A DNA stretch of 64,000 nt from Umbelopsis isabellina. Lineage: Eukaryota > Mucoromycota > Umbelopsidomycetes > Umbelopsidales > Umbelopsidaceae. Under the pieces are notes generated by a model, which saw nothing but the letters and a program-made list of their open reading frames with translations, ran no database searches and was not told where the DNA came from. The DNA is taken from contig JAEPQZ010000008.1 in the NCBI GenBank assembly GCA_016758905.1, positions 62,001 through 126,000 on the forward strand. The letters run 5' to 3'. Shown here piece after piece: positions 1 through 11,002 of this stretch. How positions within the stretch are numbered: position 1 is the first letter of the stretch; each line of letters opens with the position of its first letter. The position numbers were made by a program, and so were the translations under genes.

Positions 1-96
1 TTATTTTATTGGATTGGGTCCTTTGTCCTCCCCAACCCAACTCAATCAAACCCCCCGTTATCATGGAAAAATAATAACCAATTTTATAAATATCAG

Positions 97-1208
97 GGGA
101 CTTGCGACGAGCACATCTTTTACGCCATCTGACCCATAGTTGGGCTACACAATACACTGCCACACTTATCACCACCATCTTGGCCACTCCACCTTATCAA
201 GCATCTACCAACCAACAGCGCGAGCGTTTTTTGAGAGCTTTTGCTCAAGACTGGGATTTTTCAAAATTGTCTGAATTCTTCATGTACCTACAAAGTCGAG
301 CCAATGTGGATTATAAGGTGAAATGCGTCATGTTGCAGGAGGCAGCTCGTAAAGAACGTGAAACGTTAGGTGCCAAGCTCAGCAAGAAACGAGGTGCCTC
401 TTCTGCACATATTCCAGAATTTCGCAATTCCGATATATCCCTACATCACGAAGTGGACGTTCCGCCATCATCTGCTAATGGAGAGGAAGTTTTATCGGTC
501 ATCAGTGCTGAGAAAATGCGTAGCTTGGATGCCTCAGAAACAACGAATAATACGAGCAAAGTTTCCGGGCTGGATAGTGTTCAGGCTGCCACGCCGGTTG
601 CAGTAACCGACGAGAATACTCAAACCCGACGGCATCATCGTCGAACTTCCAGTAATGATGTTACTGATATCAAACGCTTAAGACTGTCCACTCCCAATTT
701 TGATAACGCAAATGAAGAAACATCCAATGCTAGTGGTTTGTCATCTTCAACTTCTTCCTTGGTTCGCTTAGGGAACAATGCCACTGCTGCCAGTGGTCAA
801 GGTAGCAGCACTGCCAACAATACCCGACGAGCCGCTACCCCCGACCATCGATCAAGTTCTTCTTCATCCTTCAATTGCGAATTGCCTAGTAGTAGTCAAA
901 GCTCACGGCCAGTACGCCATGGTATACCCAATGATATGAACTCAACTCCTTCAACTCCCTCACAAAGATCCCCCACTTCCTCAGCTGTCACCCCTACCAC
1001 AGCATTTTCTCGCCATCATCATCACTATCACCCGTATGCTTCAGCAACACATGCCACTACGAATTCAACGTCAAGAAGACGTTCAAGTTCCGGAGCATCG
1101 ACGTCGTCATCAAACAATGTAGCTCCGTCCGAGGTGATCACCAGCAAGGTGGATGAAGAATGTGAAATGGAAGATGTAGCCACTTCCAAACGACGAGCTC
1201 TTATTTGA
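97..1208 (+). CDS. Last exon of an unrecognised protein, Ser/Thr-rich C-terminus (5' end outside or unresolved)
   Basis: The frame is open from about position 90 to the TGA at 1208 and has no credible ATG near its beginning, so it is read as a terminal exon entered through the acceptor TATCAG at 91-96. About the first 95 residues look folded and helical, with a charged stretch RKERE near the end. The remaining 270 residues are low complexity, rich in Ser, Thr and Asn with His runs near residue 305, as in regulatory proteins. No domain was recognised. The upstream exons are not visible; positions 1-90 look like intron or untranslated sequence. The coding reading is likely, the function unknown. 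Confidence 0.6.
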
Positions 1209-2132
1209 TCAAATATATCCCACTCAACACCTTTCTCTATGTCAAATAAACCCCCCATTATGTTGTGTTCTTTTCGTATATTAGCCCGCTTTGACATCGC
1301 TCCAATTGTTTCACTTTGTTTGTTTATGAACCTGAGAAATGTAGACGTTAGGTACGTACACATTGGGCAGGCAAGCAGTTTGGAAAAAAAAAACAAAAAA
1401 CAAAAAACAAAAAGCAAAAGCCCTTAAATTGAGAATGAGCAGCAAAATGTTTTGCCGCTCATAGCCGCTCTTTGTAAGAACAACTAAACTGGTTGATTTC
1501 AGTCCATAGCCCGCTGCTTTGCTTATCCGCAACATTGGGGTTTTCACCAACCAATAACATGCAATGGCTTCGCTCATATGTCAACTGGGGGTTCATATTA
1601 ACCCATCGTTTTGACTAAGGAAAGCCAAAATCAATGGTGTTATGGCAATGCATGTATGTTTTTAGCAATGTGCTACGATGTTGCCATATTCTCACCGATT
1701 GTGCAAAACACATATCTGCTCCAACACTATGTCAGGCACTTTTTCCTGGGCCCTTGTTGTGCTTGACTGCTAATGTTACACATTGAAACGATGCGTCCAA
1801 AAATTGCTAGGGGGTTGTTTGTGACTCTTTCCAGGCAGGCCAGTCACTTATCGACAAACCCCAAGCTTCTTTGGGATCGGTTATGATTACGTTGAAACTT
1901 CAAATTTACCCCACTTAGGCGGACAGACCATGCATGTCATGCTCATACTAATCGTTGGTACCTGAAAAACATGCCTCCTTTAATTTGATCAGGAAAACAT
2001 TGACGCCACCCTTTTTTTGGTTGAGTAATGGCAAAAAGCTCGATTTCAACCGCCGGCCAATAGCGTGGAAATTTTTGCTGCTGATAATAGAGCCCTTGTG
2101 TTTACCTACTTTCAAACAAACTACAACCCGTC
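1209..2132. other. Intergenic region, no gene seen
   Basis: This 0.9 kb stretch separates the unrecognised gene from succinyl-CoA ligase. Short open frames occur on both strands but none has fungal splice structure or family likeness. A CCAAT-like motif lies near 2056, about 75 bp before the downstream ATG, and may belong to its promoter. An A-rich tract sits at 1383-1415. Confidence 0.5.
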
Positions 2133-3401
2133 ATGTTTGCAGCAAAGCACTCCACCATTCTGCGTGCTACGGCTTCAGGTAACAGAGAACACGAATTGAA
2201 CGTAGCACTATGGTAATGATCTATTTTGTCGTACTCACATCATTTGTTACCATCATGTCCCAGTTGCTCGTCGCTCCTTTGCTACCACTGGATATGATTC
2301 TACCTACAAGAACTTGATGATCAACAAGAACACCAAGGTCATCTGCCAAGGTTTCACTGGTAAGCAGGTATGTATCAATGGCATTGGGAGCCCTGACATT
2401 CTACTACTACTACTACACGTGTCCTAGTTGCTAATTTGTTTGAATGAATTAGGGTACCTTCCATTCAGAGCAAGCCATTGCGTATGGCACAAACATGGTC
2501 GGTGGTGTTTCCCCCAAGAAGGCTGGTCAAACTCACCTTGGTCTTCCCGTGTTTGCCTCTGTTCGCGAGGTAAAGTTTTTTTTTTCTTTCCCTCCTTTTT
2601 TCCGTCACAGCTGCCAATTTTCTATTGGCGCCTTGCCCCCTCAGTTGTGCTTACAATATTGAAAATGATGTATAGGCTGCTCAAGAGACCAAGGCTGATG
2701 CCTCTGTCATCTACGTTCCCCCTCCCGGCGCTGCTGCTGCCATCTTGGAGGCCATTGAAGCCGAAATTCCTTTGGTTGTTGCCATCACTGAGGGTATTCC
2801 TCAACACGACATGGTCAAGGTCAAGCAAGCTCTTTTGACCCAAAGCAAGACCCGTCTTATTGGTCCTAACTGCCCTGGTATCATCGCCCCTGAGCAGTGC
2901 AAGATCGGTATCATGCCTGGTCACATTCACAAGCGTGGCAAGGTCGGTATCGTCTCTCGTTCAGGTACTCTTACCTACGAAGCTGTCAACCAGACCACTG
3001 AGGTCGGTCTTGGCCAAACTCTCTGCGTCGGTATTGGTGGTGATCCCTTGAACGGTACCAACTTCATTGACTGCTTGAGCGTCTTCTTGGAAGATGATGC
3101 TACTGAGGGTATTGTCATGATTGGTGAAATTGGTGGTTCCGCCGAAGAAGAAGCTGCTGAGTTCTTGAAGCAATACAACTTGACTAGAGCCAACCCCAAG
3201 CCCGTCGTGTCCTTCATTGCTGGTCTTACTGCTCCTCCCGGTCGCCGAATGGGTCACGCCGGTGCTATCATCTCTGGTGGTAAGGGTGGTGCCCAAGACA
3301 AGATGGCTGCTTTGGAGGCCGCTAATGTCATTGTGTCCAAGTCCCCCGCCAAGTTGGGTGTGTTGCTCAAGGAGGCTATGACCGAGGCTGGCCTTGTTTA
3401 G
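2133..3401 (+). CDS. LSC1: Succinate-CoA ligase, alpha subunit (mitochondrial)
   Basis: Catalyses the TCA-cycle step between succinyl-CoA and succinate, with substrate-level phosphorylation, as a heterodimer with a beta subunit in the matrix. Four exons: 2133-2178, 2264-2367, 2453-2569, 2676-3401, giving 330 residues, normal for the family. The N-terminus is a short basic mitochondrial presequence ending near RRSFATTGY. Next come the CoA-binding Rossmann region (GFTGKQGTFHS, then [12 protein letters not shown] with Ile between), the GPNCPG loop, and the ligase domain with the phospho-accepting His about residue 283 in GHAGAI. All GT-AG phases agree. The 3' flank has an AATAAA-like signal near 3453. 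Codon use is strongly biased to C-ending codons, as in highly expressed genes. Confidence 0.95.
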
Positions 3402-4672
3402 ATAGATACACAAAACATCGCTACATCCCAAATTCAATTTCCAAATTTATTTCAATAAACTACAAAGTATTATAACGTTTTGTGTCGCTTCTAATCATGT
3501 ACTTTATATATTTACAATGCTTTTGCCATTTTGCACAAAAAGCAACAATTTCGCCGTCATACAGCAGTGAACTTGATAGTCCGTTTGTCGCCAGATATAA
3601 GGCATTCTGCGATCGGCGGTCAGAAGCAATACATTGCAAAGGCTAAGCCACTGCCATTGACCACATGGTGGCAATTCATATTCATGGTGTGGCTTGGCCC
3701 TGACGTTGCCAGCATGGCAATTAATATATCATTGCCGAGCCGAAAGGCATTGACACTATGATAAAATGAAGCTCAGGTCGCGTCTTCAATATTTTCGAGA
3801 TTTATTCACAATGAACGTATTTTGCTTAGTAAAAAAATGATATTTTGGAAGTTCTAGTCTTGACATGCCGACAAGTAAGATAACACAATAGTTAAGCTTT
3901 CGTATTGATAATCGATACATCATACTGTTGGTAAGTTTACATATACGTTGACAGTGACAGTAACATTCTATTATGTTATAATTCGACCGGTTCAAATCAA
4001 TATTTCGTACGTTGAAGGCAACCATTTATCATGGACCCAGCACTTTTCAATCTTTCACTTGGTCACCAATTGTTTCTTTATTATCATCTTTTGACTTAGC
4101 TTCTTGTCTATTAGCAGTATTCTGCATCAACAGACTCCTTCTGTTTTTCTTCTTATTCCTCTACCGTATGAAATAGGAGGATGAACTCCATGTGCGCACA
4201 AACTACGAGCCTCAAGGTAGAACTATGGCTGAGCTATCAGCGATCATCTTACTCTTTCATGTCACCCCCTTACACTGTCGATTTGTCAAACGTGACTAGT
4301 GCGTTTGGTCCAGGTTGAACTATATGCATGCGATTACAGATTGTAATCAATTTTATTCAAGAGCTTGTTACCTAAATATAATGAAATACCAATAAATATC
4401 ATTTAAAAGCTGGTGGCCAATGTCAAATCTCGCCATGTTTTTTTTTTTTTTTTTTTTTGGATTTTTATATAAAACAGCAGCACATTTGAAGACATTTGTC
4501 ACAATTTAATGGCACTCCGAAACCAGTAGCCATTCAAATGATGGGTTCAAAAATCACGACCAACCAGAGAAAAAAGATGAAGCAAGATCACGAAAAAACC
4601 ACACTCGTTTTTAATTTCTACAAGCGGTAATATGGAAATACGTATTTCGCACAATGTGCAAAAATGGTACTT
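3402..4672. other. Intergenic region, no gene seen
   Basis: This 1.27 kb stretch lies between two converging genes, LSC1 (plus) and endonuclease V (minus). Small open frames at 3531-3761 and 3786-4025 have no family likeness, and their composition matches intergenic DNA. A 21-nt T run lies at 4438-4458. No RNA gene or element ends were recognised. Confidence 0.5.
4438..4458 (+). repeat. T21 tract
   Basis: Uninterrupted T run in the region between LSC1 and endonuclease V, about 215 bp beyond the endonuclease V stop. No function assigned; likely length-variable. Confidence 0.8.
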
Positions 4673-5606
4673 CTAGCTGGTTGGGTAATGATCCCGGATA
4701 TATTGCCGACTCAGACCATCTGCCATACGTATTGGTTCGGCGTTCTTATATTTACTGCAAGAAAGTACTAGGTGTACGGCAGTTGGTAAATCAATGCGAT
4801 GACCCTGGCTGACAAAGACTGGATTTTTGGCTGAATCCGATGCTCTTAGAGCAACCCCATACGTGAATCCAGACGATCCCACCAACTCAACCGTGTCTCC
4901 TCGTCGCTGCAACGCAATGTTGCAGCGAGACTTAACATCAGCCATTTCCATGGATGAGCCCTCTTGTGGGATGTGTAAAAAGTTCTTGGCGACTCCAATA
5001 CATGGTGTATCTGATAGGACTCCCAAATGACAAGCAAGACCAAATTGCCGGGGATGGAGAACCCCGTTGCCTATGGAAATCGGGGCAGTCATAATTAAAA
5101 CACATGTGTGACAGTAAAAAGTGTCAAGATCGAAATTAAAAGTGGGTTAATCACCATCGACCAAGATAGCTTGAGGGTATATATCTGGATTGGCTGCTTT
5201 CAAGTCTTTCAGCAAGGCTACGAGCGGCTCAACTTCTCTGAACGCCAAGTAGCCTGGAATATAGGGCAGAGTAAGGACCACCTGTTTGAAAGAAGAATGA
5301 ACTAATTTCATCGACGGATAGTCCAACACCACTAGGCAAGCCACAGCATGCTTGTTGTCATTCAAAGGGAAGCTCAAATCCACCCCTCCAATATACTTGA
5401 GTTGATCGATATCAATATCATTGCTCAGTTTCACCAACGATCGAAGTCGCTCCTGCTCCCTAAAATAATTGTAACATTTTAAGCAGTTTTTTCTGATTTT
5501 TGTAACCAAATATATTAAAGGTAGTATTTCTTGGTGAGCTTACGACCCCCCTGTTTTCCTTTTCCTTCCACCTTTACCTTTGCCATTCTGCATCCGGTTC
5601 ACTCAT
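4673..5606 (-). CDS. Endonuclease V (deoxyinosine/inosine-specific endonuclease)
   Basis: Cleaves the second phosphodiester bond 3' of inosine in nucleic acid; eukaryotic members act mainly on inosine in RNA. Three exons on the minus strand: 5606-5578, 5459-5155, 5070-4673, giving 243 residues. The 29-nt first exon begins with ATG and splits an Arg codon (AG/G), and the phases agree. Family motifs in order: GGVDLSF, with the catalytic Asp at about residue 37; YIPGYLAFRE, with the strand-wedge Tyr/Pro motif and catalytic Glu; and VDGNGVLHPRQFGLACHLG, with the second metal-binding Asp, followed by GVAKNFL. All metal ligands look intact. The start is 176 bp from the divergent LUFS gene, so the two probably share a promoter region. 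Confidence 0.92.
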
Positions 5607-5782
5607 CTTTTTTACAATATTGGTTGTACAAGTCAGAGCGATTGATTGGCCGCTGTTTGAATAAACCAACTTTGACTTGCCTTTCCCCCCCCTTTTCCTT
5701 GACACTAAGGTTTAGAGGGCCACGCTTCTTTTTAGACTTTTAACATTCCCCACCCATTCAACCAGCCCTCTCCTCTCCCGTC

Positions 5783-8583
5783 ATGGCGTGGCAGGCACAA
5801 GGCGAACATGACGGAGTGTAAGTGTTTTTGTTTCATTTGCATCGGACTGCCACCATATTGACACAGCCTAATCTCTGTCATAGTCGCGCTCAATTGCACG
5901 ATTACATTTATGACTACCTTGTCAAGATGAATTATAAAGATACAGCCCTTTCCTTTGCTGACGAGTGCAAGATTACCACCACTACCGCCAGCGACGACTC
6001 AAACAAAAATTATGATACCCTTGCCGCCTCACTAGATAGTATAGATAATAACTCTCGTACCGACCACCACCACCACCACCACCACCACCACCAACCGCAA
6101 ATGAGTCCACTGTCCAACAAGAAAGGTGCACCACCAACCGGTGGGTTGCCCCATGTCAAAGTGCCTATTGATGCTCCAGGCGGGTTTTTATACGAATGGT
6201 GGGTTGTGTTTTGGGACATGTTCACGGCCAAACACAACAGAACTACCAATAAGGATGCCATGGCCTATGTCGAAGCTCAACAGGTAAGGGCTTTTTCTTG
6301 TATTGAACCCCTTATTCCGTTGCCCCGATTTTGATTGCGTCTAAAAAACCCCACCTTTTGTTTATTATTTGTTAATTTTTGCTTTGCTTCTAGCGCTTAA
6401 AGCAGCAGCAAATGTTTAGTGCTTTTCAGCAGCAGCAACTGATGAGGCTCCAACAGCATGCCGCTCAACAAGTGTATCAAGCACAAGAGCAACCATCTTT
6501 GCAACATGCTTTGCGGGCTAATGTTCTGCCTGGCTCACAGCAGATCGCACGTGGACAAACATCAGACGATATGATGATGGACGCAAATGTGCAAGCGTCT
6601 GAAAATACTCCCAATGTAAGAAAAAGTGGTTCCTTTCTTACCCGTTTAAAAATCAGAAAACTCTCTCTAACCCTGGACATATTAGCCTGGCGCTACTCGT
6701 GGTAATCAACGTCGTCCAACTGCTGGGTAAGGAACATTAACGAGATATGTGTAACTGGGTCTGAGTTGCAAAATTTTAATTGTTTCTTGTACCTTAAAAA
6801 TTACGCGCAACATATTAGTAGTCAAGAAATGTCTGCAACACCAAAGCTGGCAAGTATTCATAACCCCATTTTATATATTTGGTTACCCAACATGATTGGA
6901 AAATGAATCTAACAATTTATATTGACTTTATCTAGTCTAAGCGAGCGCAAGAGGACCCCGGTCAAATGAGCTCGCCATCTCCGACTGCATCACCCAATAA
7001 ACGTCAGAGACTTTCACCGCCGGACGGTATTCACACTGCTGGTAGCAATGCTACAGATGAGCAGCAACAAGCAGCAATGATGAATAGAAGAAGAGGTGCG
7101 TCGGCGCTGTAGTGAGCGCGGTGTTTGTCGAGCGGACATGGTTCAAAATGATCTAACACTTTTGCTTTTTTCCTTTTTATGGGATTTGTTTTGTAAATAG
7201 CCTCACTGCAAGGGCTTCAGGCTGGAGCAGCAGCAGCAGCAGGAGCAGCAGCCAACAAACAACAAACGGGCCAAACACCAAGAATGACAGCATTATCATT
7301 GCAACAGCAGATGCTTCAAAACCAATATCAAATGAATGTAAGTTTCCTTAGGTCCGATCCAAGCCTAAAAAAACATGGTAGCCAAATATTAACGATACTC
7401 TTTATAATTTTCAATTGTGTTTTTTTTTTTGTGGCCTTGGTGGATATCAGATTCGCTCTATACAGAATTCCAATATATCTGAAGCTCAGAAGCAGTCTGC
7501 TATCTTGCAGTACAAGGAAAAATTGGTGAATCAGCAAAAAATGGCTATGGCAGATGCTGCTGTCAGTCAGAGCTCCGCTGCAGGTGCTATGTCGTCTCCG
7601 AAAAACCAAATGGCCACAGCTGCCATGTTGCCACCTAATATGCCGCAGGCACAGGTGGGATCTAACCCGCAGGTTCCGGGCACGATTCCAGGACAGCCTG
7701 GCATACCTCAGAACCAATTGCAGTATCAACAAATGTTTATGGAGCAGCAAAAGCGAAATCAACAAATGATGATGGGACGAATGCCTCAGCAAAATATGCA
7801 ACCTGGCATGATGGGCATGTCGCCGCGTACACAACAGCAGCAACAGCCTGGAGGACCAATGAGTCCTGCTCCCAATTCGGCTACGCCGGGTGGTCAAGCA
7901 GGAGGTCGCAATACACCACATCTAAGCAGCCAGGTGCTGCCATCACCGTCCATCGTGGCATCCAATACGGCTCCTGGAGGTAATATGCAAGGTGGACAGT
8001 TTGTGGCTACAGCTGGAGCTCAGGATACCAACAATGTCTCGGATCAAATAAGAGCGTCTCAAATGGATCTGGAAAAACGCATTGCTATGACCCATGCTCC
8101 CATGAATGCTGGCGTTACTGGCTCAGCTGGTCCTCCTGGCCGCCCTCCTAAAGCTCCTGTGGGACATATGATGGCACGAGCACCCATGATGGCTGGTTAT
8201 CCGGGCATGGGCCACCCAGCTGCCATGGGGATGATGAATGGCATGATGCCTGGTGTTGGAGGCATGGCTGGTATACCGGCTGGTATACCTGCTGGCATGA
8301 TGGCGGGAATGCCTGTTCGAGGCGTAGCACCTCAAGGCACCAATGCAGCCCAATTCATGCATCAGCAACAACAAATGTATAACATGGGTATGGTTCAGGT
8401 AAGAAAGCGAACAAGATTATAATGATACTTTTGCAGATACACAGCAAATGGCTAAGCCAATTTTATTTAGGCAATGGGGCCTGAAGCACAAATGCGAGCT
8501 CAGCAAGCACAAATAGCGCAACAAGCTCAAGCGGCAGCGGCCATGGCGCTTCGCAACCGGCCACAACAGCAGGTTAATGGTAT

Positions 8584-8616
<33 letters not shown>

Positions 8617-9239
8617 AAATGCCATGCAAATGGCCATGAATAATGCTGCGGCTAACGCTGCTGCCACGCCTGCATCCGATGCAGTAAGTTACAATACCCT
8701 CAAACGGTATTTAAGCATTTTTTAGGCATTTGCTAACTCTTTGTTTTATCACAGCCAAAGCCAAAGGCATCTCCGGCAAATAAGTCTAAAGCAGCAGCGG
8801 CAGCCGCCGCCGCCGCTACCGCCGCTGCTGCTGCCGCGAACACTCCTTCAGCCACACCAGTGCCAACGCAAATCGTGTCGCCCGAGCAAACAACTATTTC
8901 CAAGCCTGCTGATGCCCCTACTTCTCAGCAGGCTGCCATAGCGGCACAGGCCACGCCAAATGCCACGCCTACCAGTTCTAGCCAGGACAGTAAAGCTTCT
9001 GCAGCTGCTATTGCAAAAGCATCTGATAATAGAAATAATGAGGTAGGTTTGATCGACTGGCTTAGGTGGAAAGCAACATAATGTCCATCAGCGTACTTAT
9101 TCCTGTTTTCTTCCAGACATCCAATTTTTTGACGGATGATCCTCTTATGTTCGATAGTGAAGTACCATTATTGGATGATAATTTCGATTTGGATGTGTTC
9201 TTCAACAATACCGACGAATACAGTTTCAATCAGACGTAG
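5783..9239 (+). CDS. LisH/LUFS-domain transcriptional regulator (FLO8/SOM1-like)
   Basis: Eleven exons give 865 residues: 5783-5817, 5884-6283, 6394-6615, 6686-6726, 6819-6849, 6936-7095, 7201-7337, 7451-8398, 8471-8683, 8755-9042, 9117-9239. Residues 13-45 form a LisH dimerisation motif (QLHDYIYDYL). A His10 run follows, then the LUFS signature GGFLYEWWVVFWDMF typical of FLO8, SOM1 and SSBP proteins. The rest is Gln-, Met-, Pro- and Ala-rich, with coded CAG and GCN repeats. The acidic-hydrophobic end contains LLDDNFDLDVFFNN and could be an activation domain. The family controls adhesion and filamentous growth downstream of PKA in ascomycetes; that role is inferred here. The intron after 6849 uses a GC donor (GCAAGT). 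Exons of 31 and 41 nt make automated annotation prone to error. Confidence 0.88.
6065..6094 (+). repeat. (CAC)10 coding repeat, His10 run
   Basis: Ten consecutive His codons, all CAC, lie within the LUFS protein between the LisH motif and the LUFS signature. The identical codons suggest recent slippage, so length variation between strains is likely. Confidence 0.9.
8585..8615 (+). repeat. (CAG)n coding repeat, poly-Gln
   Basis: A nearly pure CAG run ends in CAACAA and encodes about eleven Gln residues in exon 9 of the LUFS protein. It is one of several Gln/Ala homopolymer tracts in this gene. Confidence 0.85.
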
Positions 9240-9716
9240 CGTAGCCTGGGGGCTCAGAACCAAGCATTAGCACATTGAGGAAAAACAAAGAAAAATGTCT
9301 TGCCTCCTCTATTACTACCTGTATTATATATATTGTTTTATTTTGTTCTCCCATCTCACGGTATTTTTCGCCACCAACTCACTATTTTTGAAAGTTTTTG
9401 TCTGAATTTATTTTTCTCTTTATGAAACAAGTACACACAAAATAGTTGCCCCCCAAAAAATCTCTCTACTACACATATTCATGTAAAATGATAAAGCAAA
9501 ATTATGAGTGTATCGGTAGCAACGATTGTTAGTATGGGTATTGTGTATGAAATGGGGTCAATAGGCAACATACACAACGATTCAGGCGCTCTTGGTAAAC
9601 TTCAAAAATGCTGGCTGAAATTTTGAATCAGAACCACGTGACATTATCACGTGACACAGATCTTTTTTCTTTCATCTTCGAGCTGTCTGACAGATAGATT
9701 TGTAATACCAGTCATC
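9240..9716. other. Intergenic region with LUFS 3' end and CIA2 promoter
   Basis: The first half is AT-rich and probably the LUFS 3' untranslated region. The second half carries the twin E-boxes listed separately. No reading frame of interest was seen. Confidence 0.5.
9635..9653. promoter_or_regulatory. Twin CACGTGAC E-boxes upstream of CIA2
   Basis: Two copies of CACGTGAC start at 9635 and 9648, thirteen bases apart, and end about 65 bp before the CIA2 ATG. CACGTG is the core site of bHLH factors such as CBF1/USF. The spacing of just over one helical turn puts both on nearly the same DNA face. The binding factor is inferred. Confidence 0.55.
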
Positions 9717-10220
9717 ATGGCACAGACTCTCATTAACGCCAACCCCACTGTATACAGTCCGTCCAAAACCTCTCAGCGTATCCTTACTGTTGAGGAACAA
9801 GACGACGACTATGAAGATCCTATTGATTCACAGGAAATCTTTGACCTTATCCGTTCCATTTCCGATCCTGAACATCCATTGACATTGGAGCAGCTGAATG
9901 TCACTCAGTGCGAACATGTCACTGTTGACGACGAAACCAGCCGTATCCTGGTCGAGTTTACACCAACAATTCCACACTGCTCTATGGCTACGTTGATTGG
10001 ACTGTGCATTCGCGTCCGACTCCTGCGTAGTTTGCCCGACCGCTTTAAGGTCGATATTCGAGTTCGTAAGGGAACGCACCAATCCGAAAACGCCGTCAAC
10101 AAGCAGCTGAATGATAAGGAGCGAGTGGCTGCTGCACTGGAGAATGATCACTTGCTCGAAGTGGTCAATCAGTGCTTGGCCACTGCCGGTCTCCGTGGCC
10201 AAGGATCTCCTTCACCCTAA
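9717..10220 (+). CDS. CIA2: Cytosolic iron-sulfur assembly component 2 (MIP18/FAM96 family)
   Basis: Single-exon gene of 167 residues. CIA2 is part of the CIA targeting complex, which delivers Fe-S clusters to cytosolic and nuclear apoproteins such as DNA polymerases and helicases. The DUF59/MIP18 domain covers most of the protein: [20 protein letters not shown] leads to [10 protein letters not shown], then [19 protein letters not shown] with the conserved reactive Cys, and the C-terminal [15 protein letters not shown]. The Met at 9717 is used because residues upstream of it are unlike the family. The nearest regulatory feature is the pair of E-boxes about 65 bp upstream. Confidence 0.95.
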   Translation: MAQTLINANPTVYSPSKTSQRILTVEEQDDDYEDPIDSQEIFDLIRSISDPEHPLTLEQLNVTQCEHVTVDDETSRILVEFTPTIPHCSMATLIGLCIRVRLLRSLPDRFKVDIRVRKGTHQSENAVNKQLNDKERVAAALENDHLLEVVNQCLATAGLRGQGSPSP

Positions 10221-11002
10221 ATAAGATTATTGTACTCCATTTTTAGTCGTATGCCTGCATTCCCCCCTCCTCTTTCATTGTTTCATTATTGTACTGCTTT
10301 TTCATTTTTCTGTTTTGATACACAAAGTTTCACGTTTCTATTATTATCGATATTTACATTGTTCGCTCCCCGTAACCTACACTCCTCTCAATTGACCGGA
10401 TCAATTACCCATATGAATGAACCATGAAAAAGCATTCTAGTGTATTGCCATTTACCTCTGATCATTAAGAAAATAAAATCAAAAACCAACGAACATTCTA
10501 TTACATCCATTTATTGTCATGATGACTCTTATCAATAATGCTAGCATCTGTCGGTCAAGTGTTTAATTACCGTTACGATTGACGGAACATAGCCAAGGGA
10601 ACGTTAGGCGGGAGACCCGAAATTTTCCTCCTGGTGCTACCCGGTCATGCGAATCCGCGGAATCAAGCAGCTAACTCACTTTTGCAAATAAAACATCTGG
10701 GAAAGTTGAATCAGACGAGTAAAAAATCATATTATACTATAATCATACACAAAATAAATTATATGATGGAAAAGATGCAATTAATTATAATTTTTGACAG
10801 AATACCTTTTTGTGAAGTGAGTCACACATATGTCCCGTTTGACCTCAAACGAAAACTTGGTTCGTAACGCGCAGTTTTAAATAGTTCTTATTTTCAATTC
10901 CCGACCGACCAGCGCAGCCAAGCGCTAATATCACTGGTATAAAATTGACCAGCCAGCCAGCCAGTCATTGACCTTTACTATCATTATCTTTACTTTTCCC
11001 AT
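10221..11002. other. Intergenic region with AOX promoter
   Basis: No gene was recognised in this 0.78 kb. A TATA box and a (CCAG)4 repeat (10949-10964) lie just before the alternative oxidase gene. Small plus-strand frames at 10230-10427 and 10634-10867 look like chance. Confidence 0.5.
10938..10944 (+). promoter_or_regulatory. TATA box of alternative oxidase gene
   Basis: TATAAAA lies 65 bp before the AOX ATG and is followed by (CCAG)4. Position and sequence fit a core promoter of a strongly inducible gene, which is how fungal AOX genes usually behave. Confidence 0.6.

Noticed and set aside
3531-4025. Two small open frames between LSC1 and endonuclease V
   Set aside because: No homology, no splice context and composition like the surrounding intergenic DNA.
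6065-6094. Regular 3-base repeat considered as a CRISPR-like or satellite unit
   Set aside because: It is a pure CAC codon run coding His10, with no spacers or longer unit.
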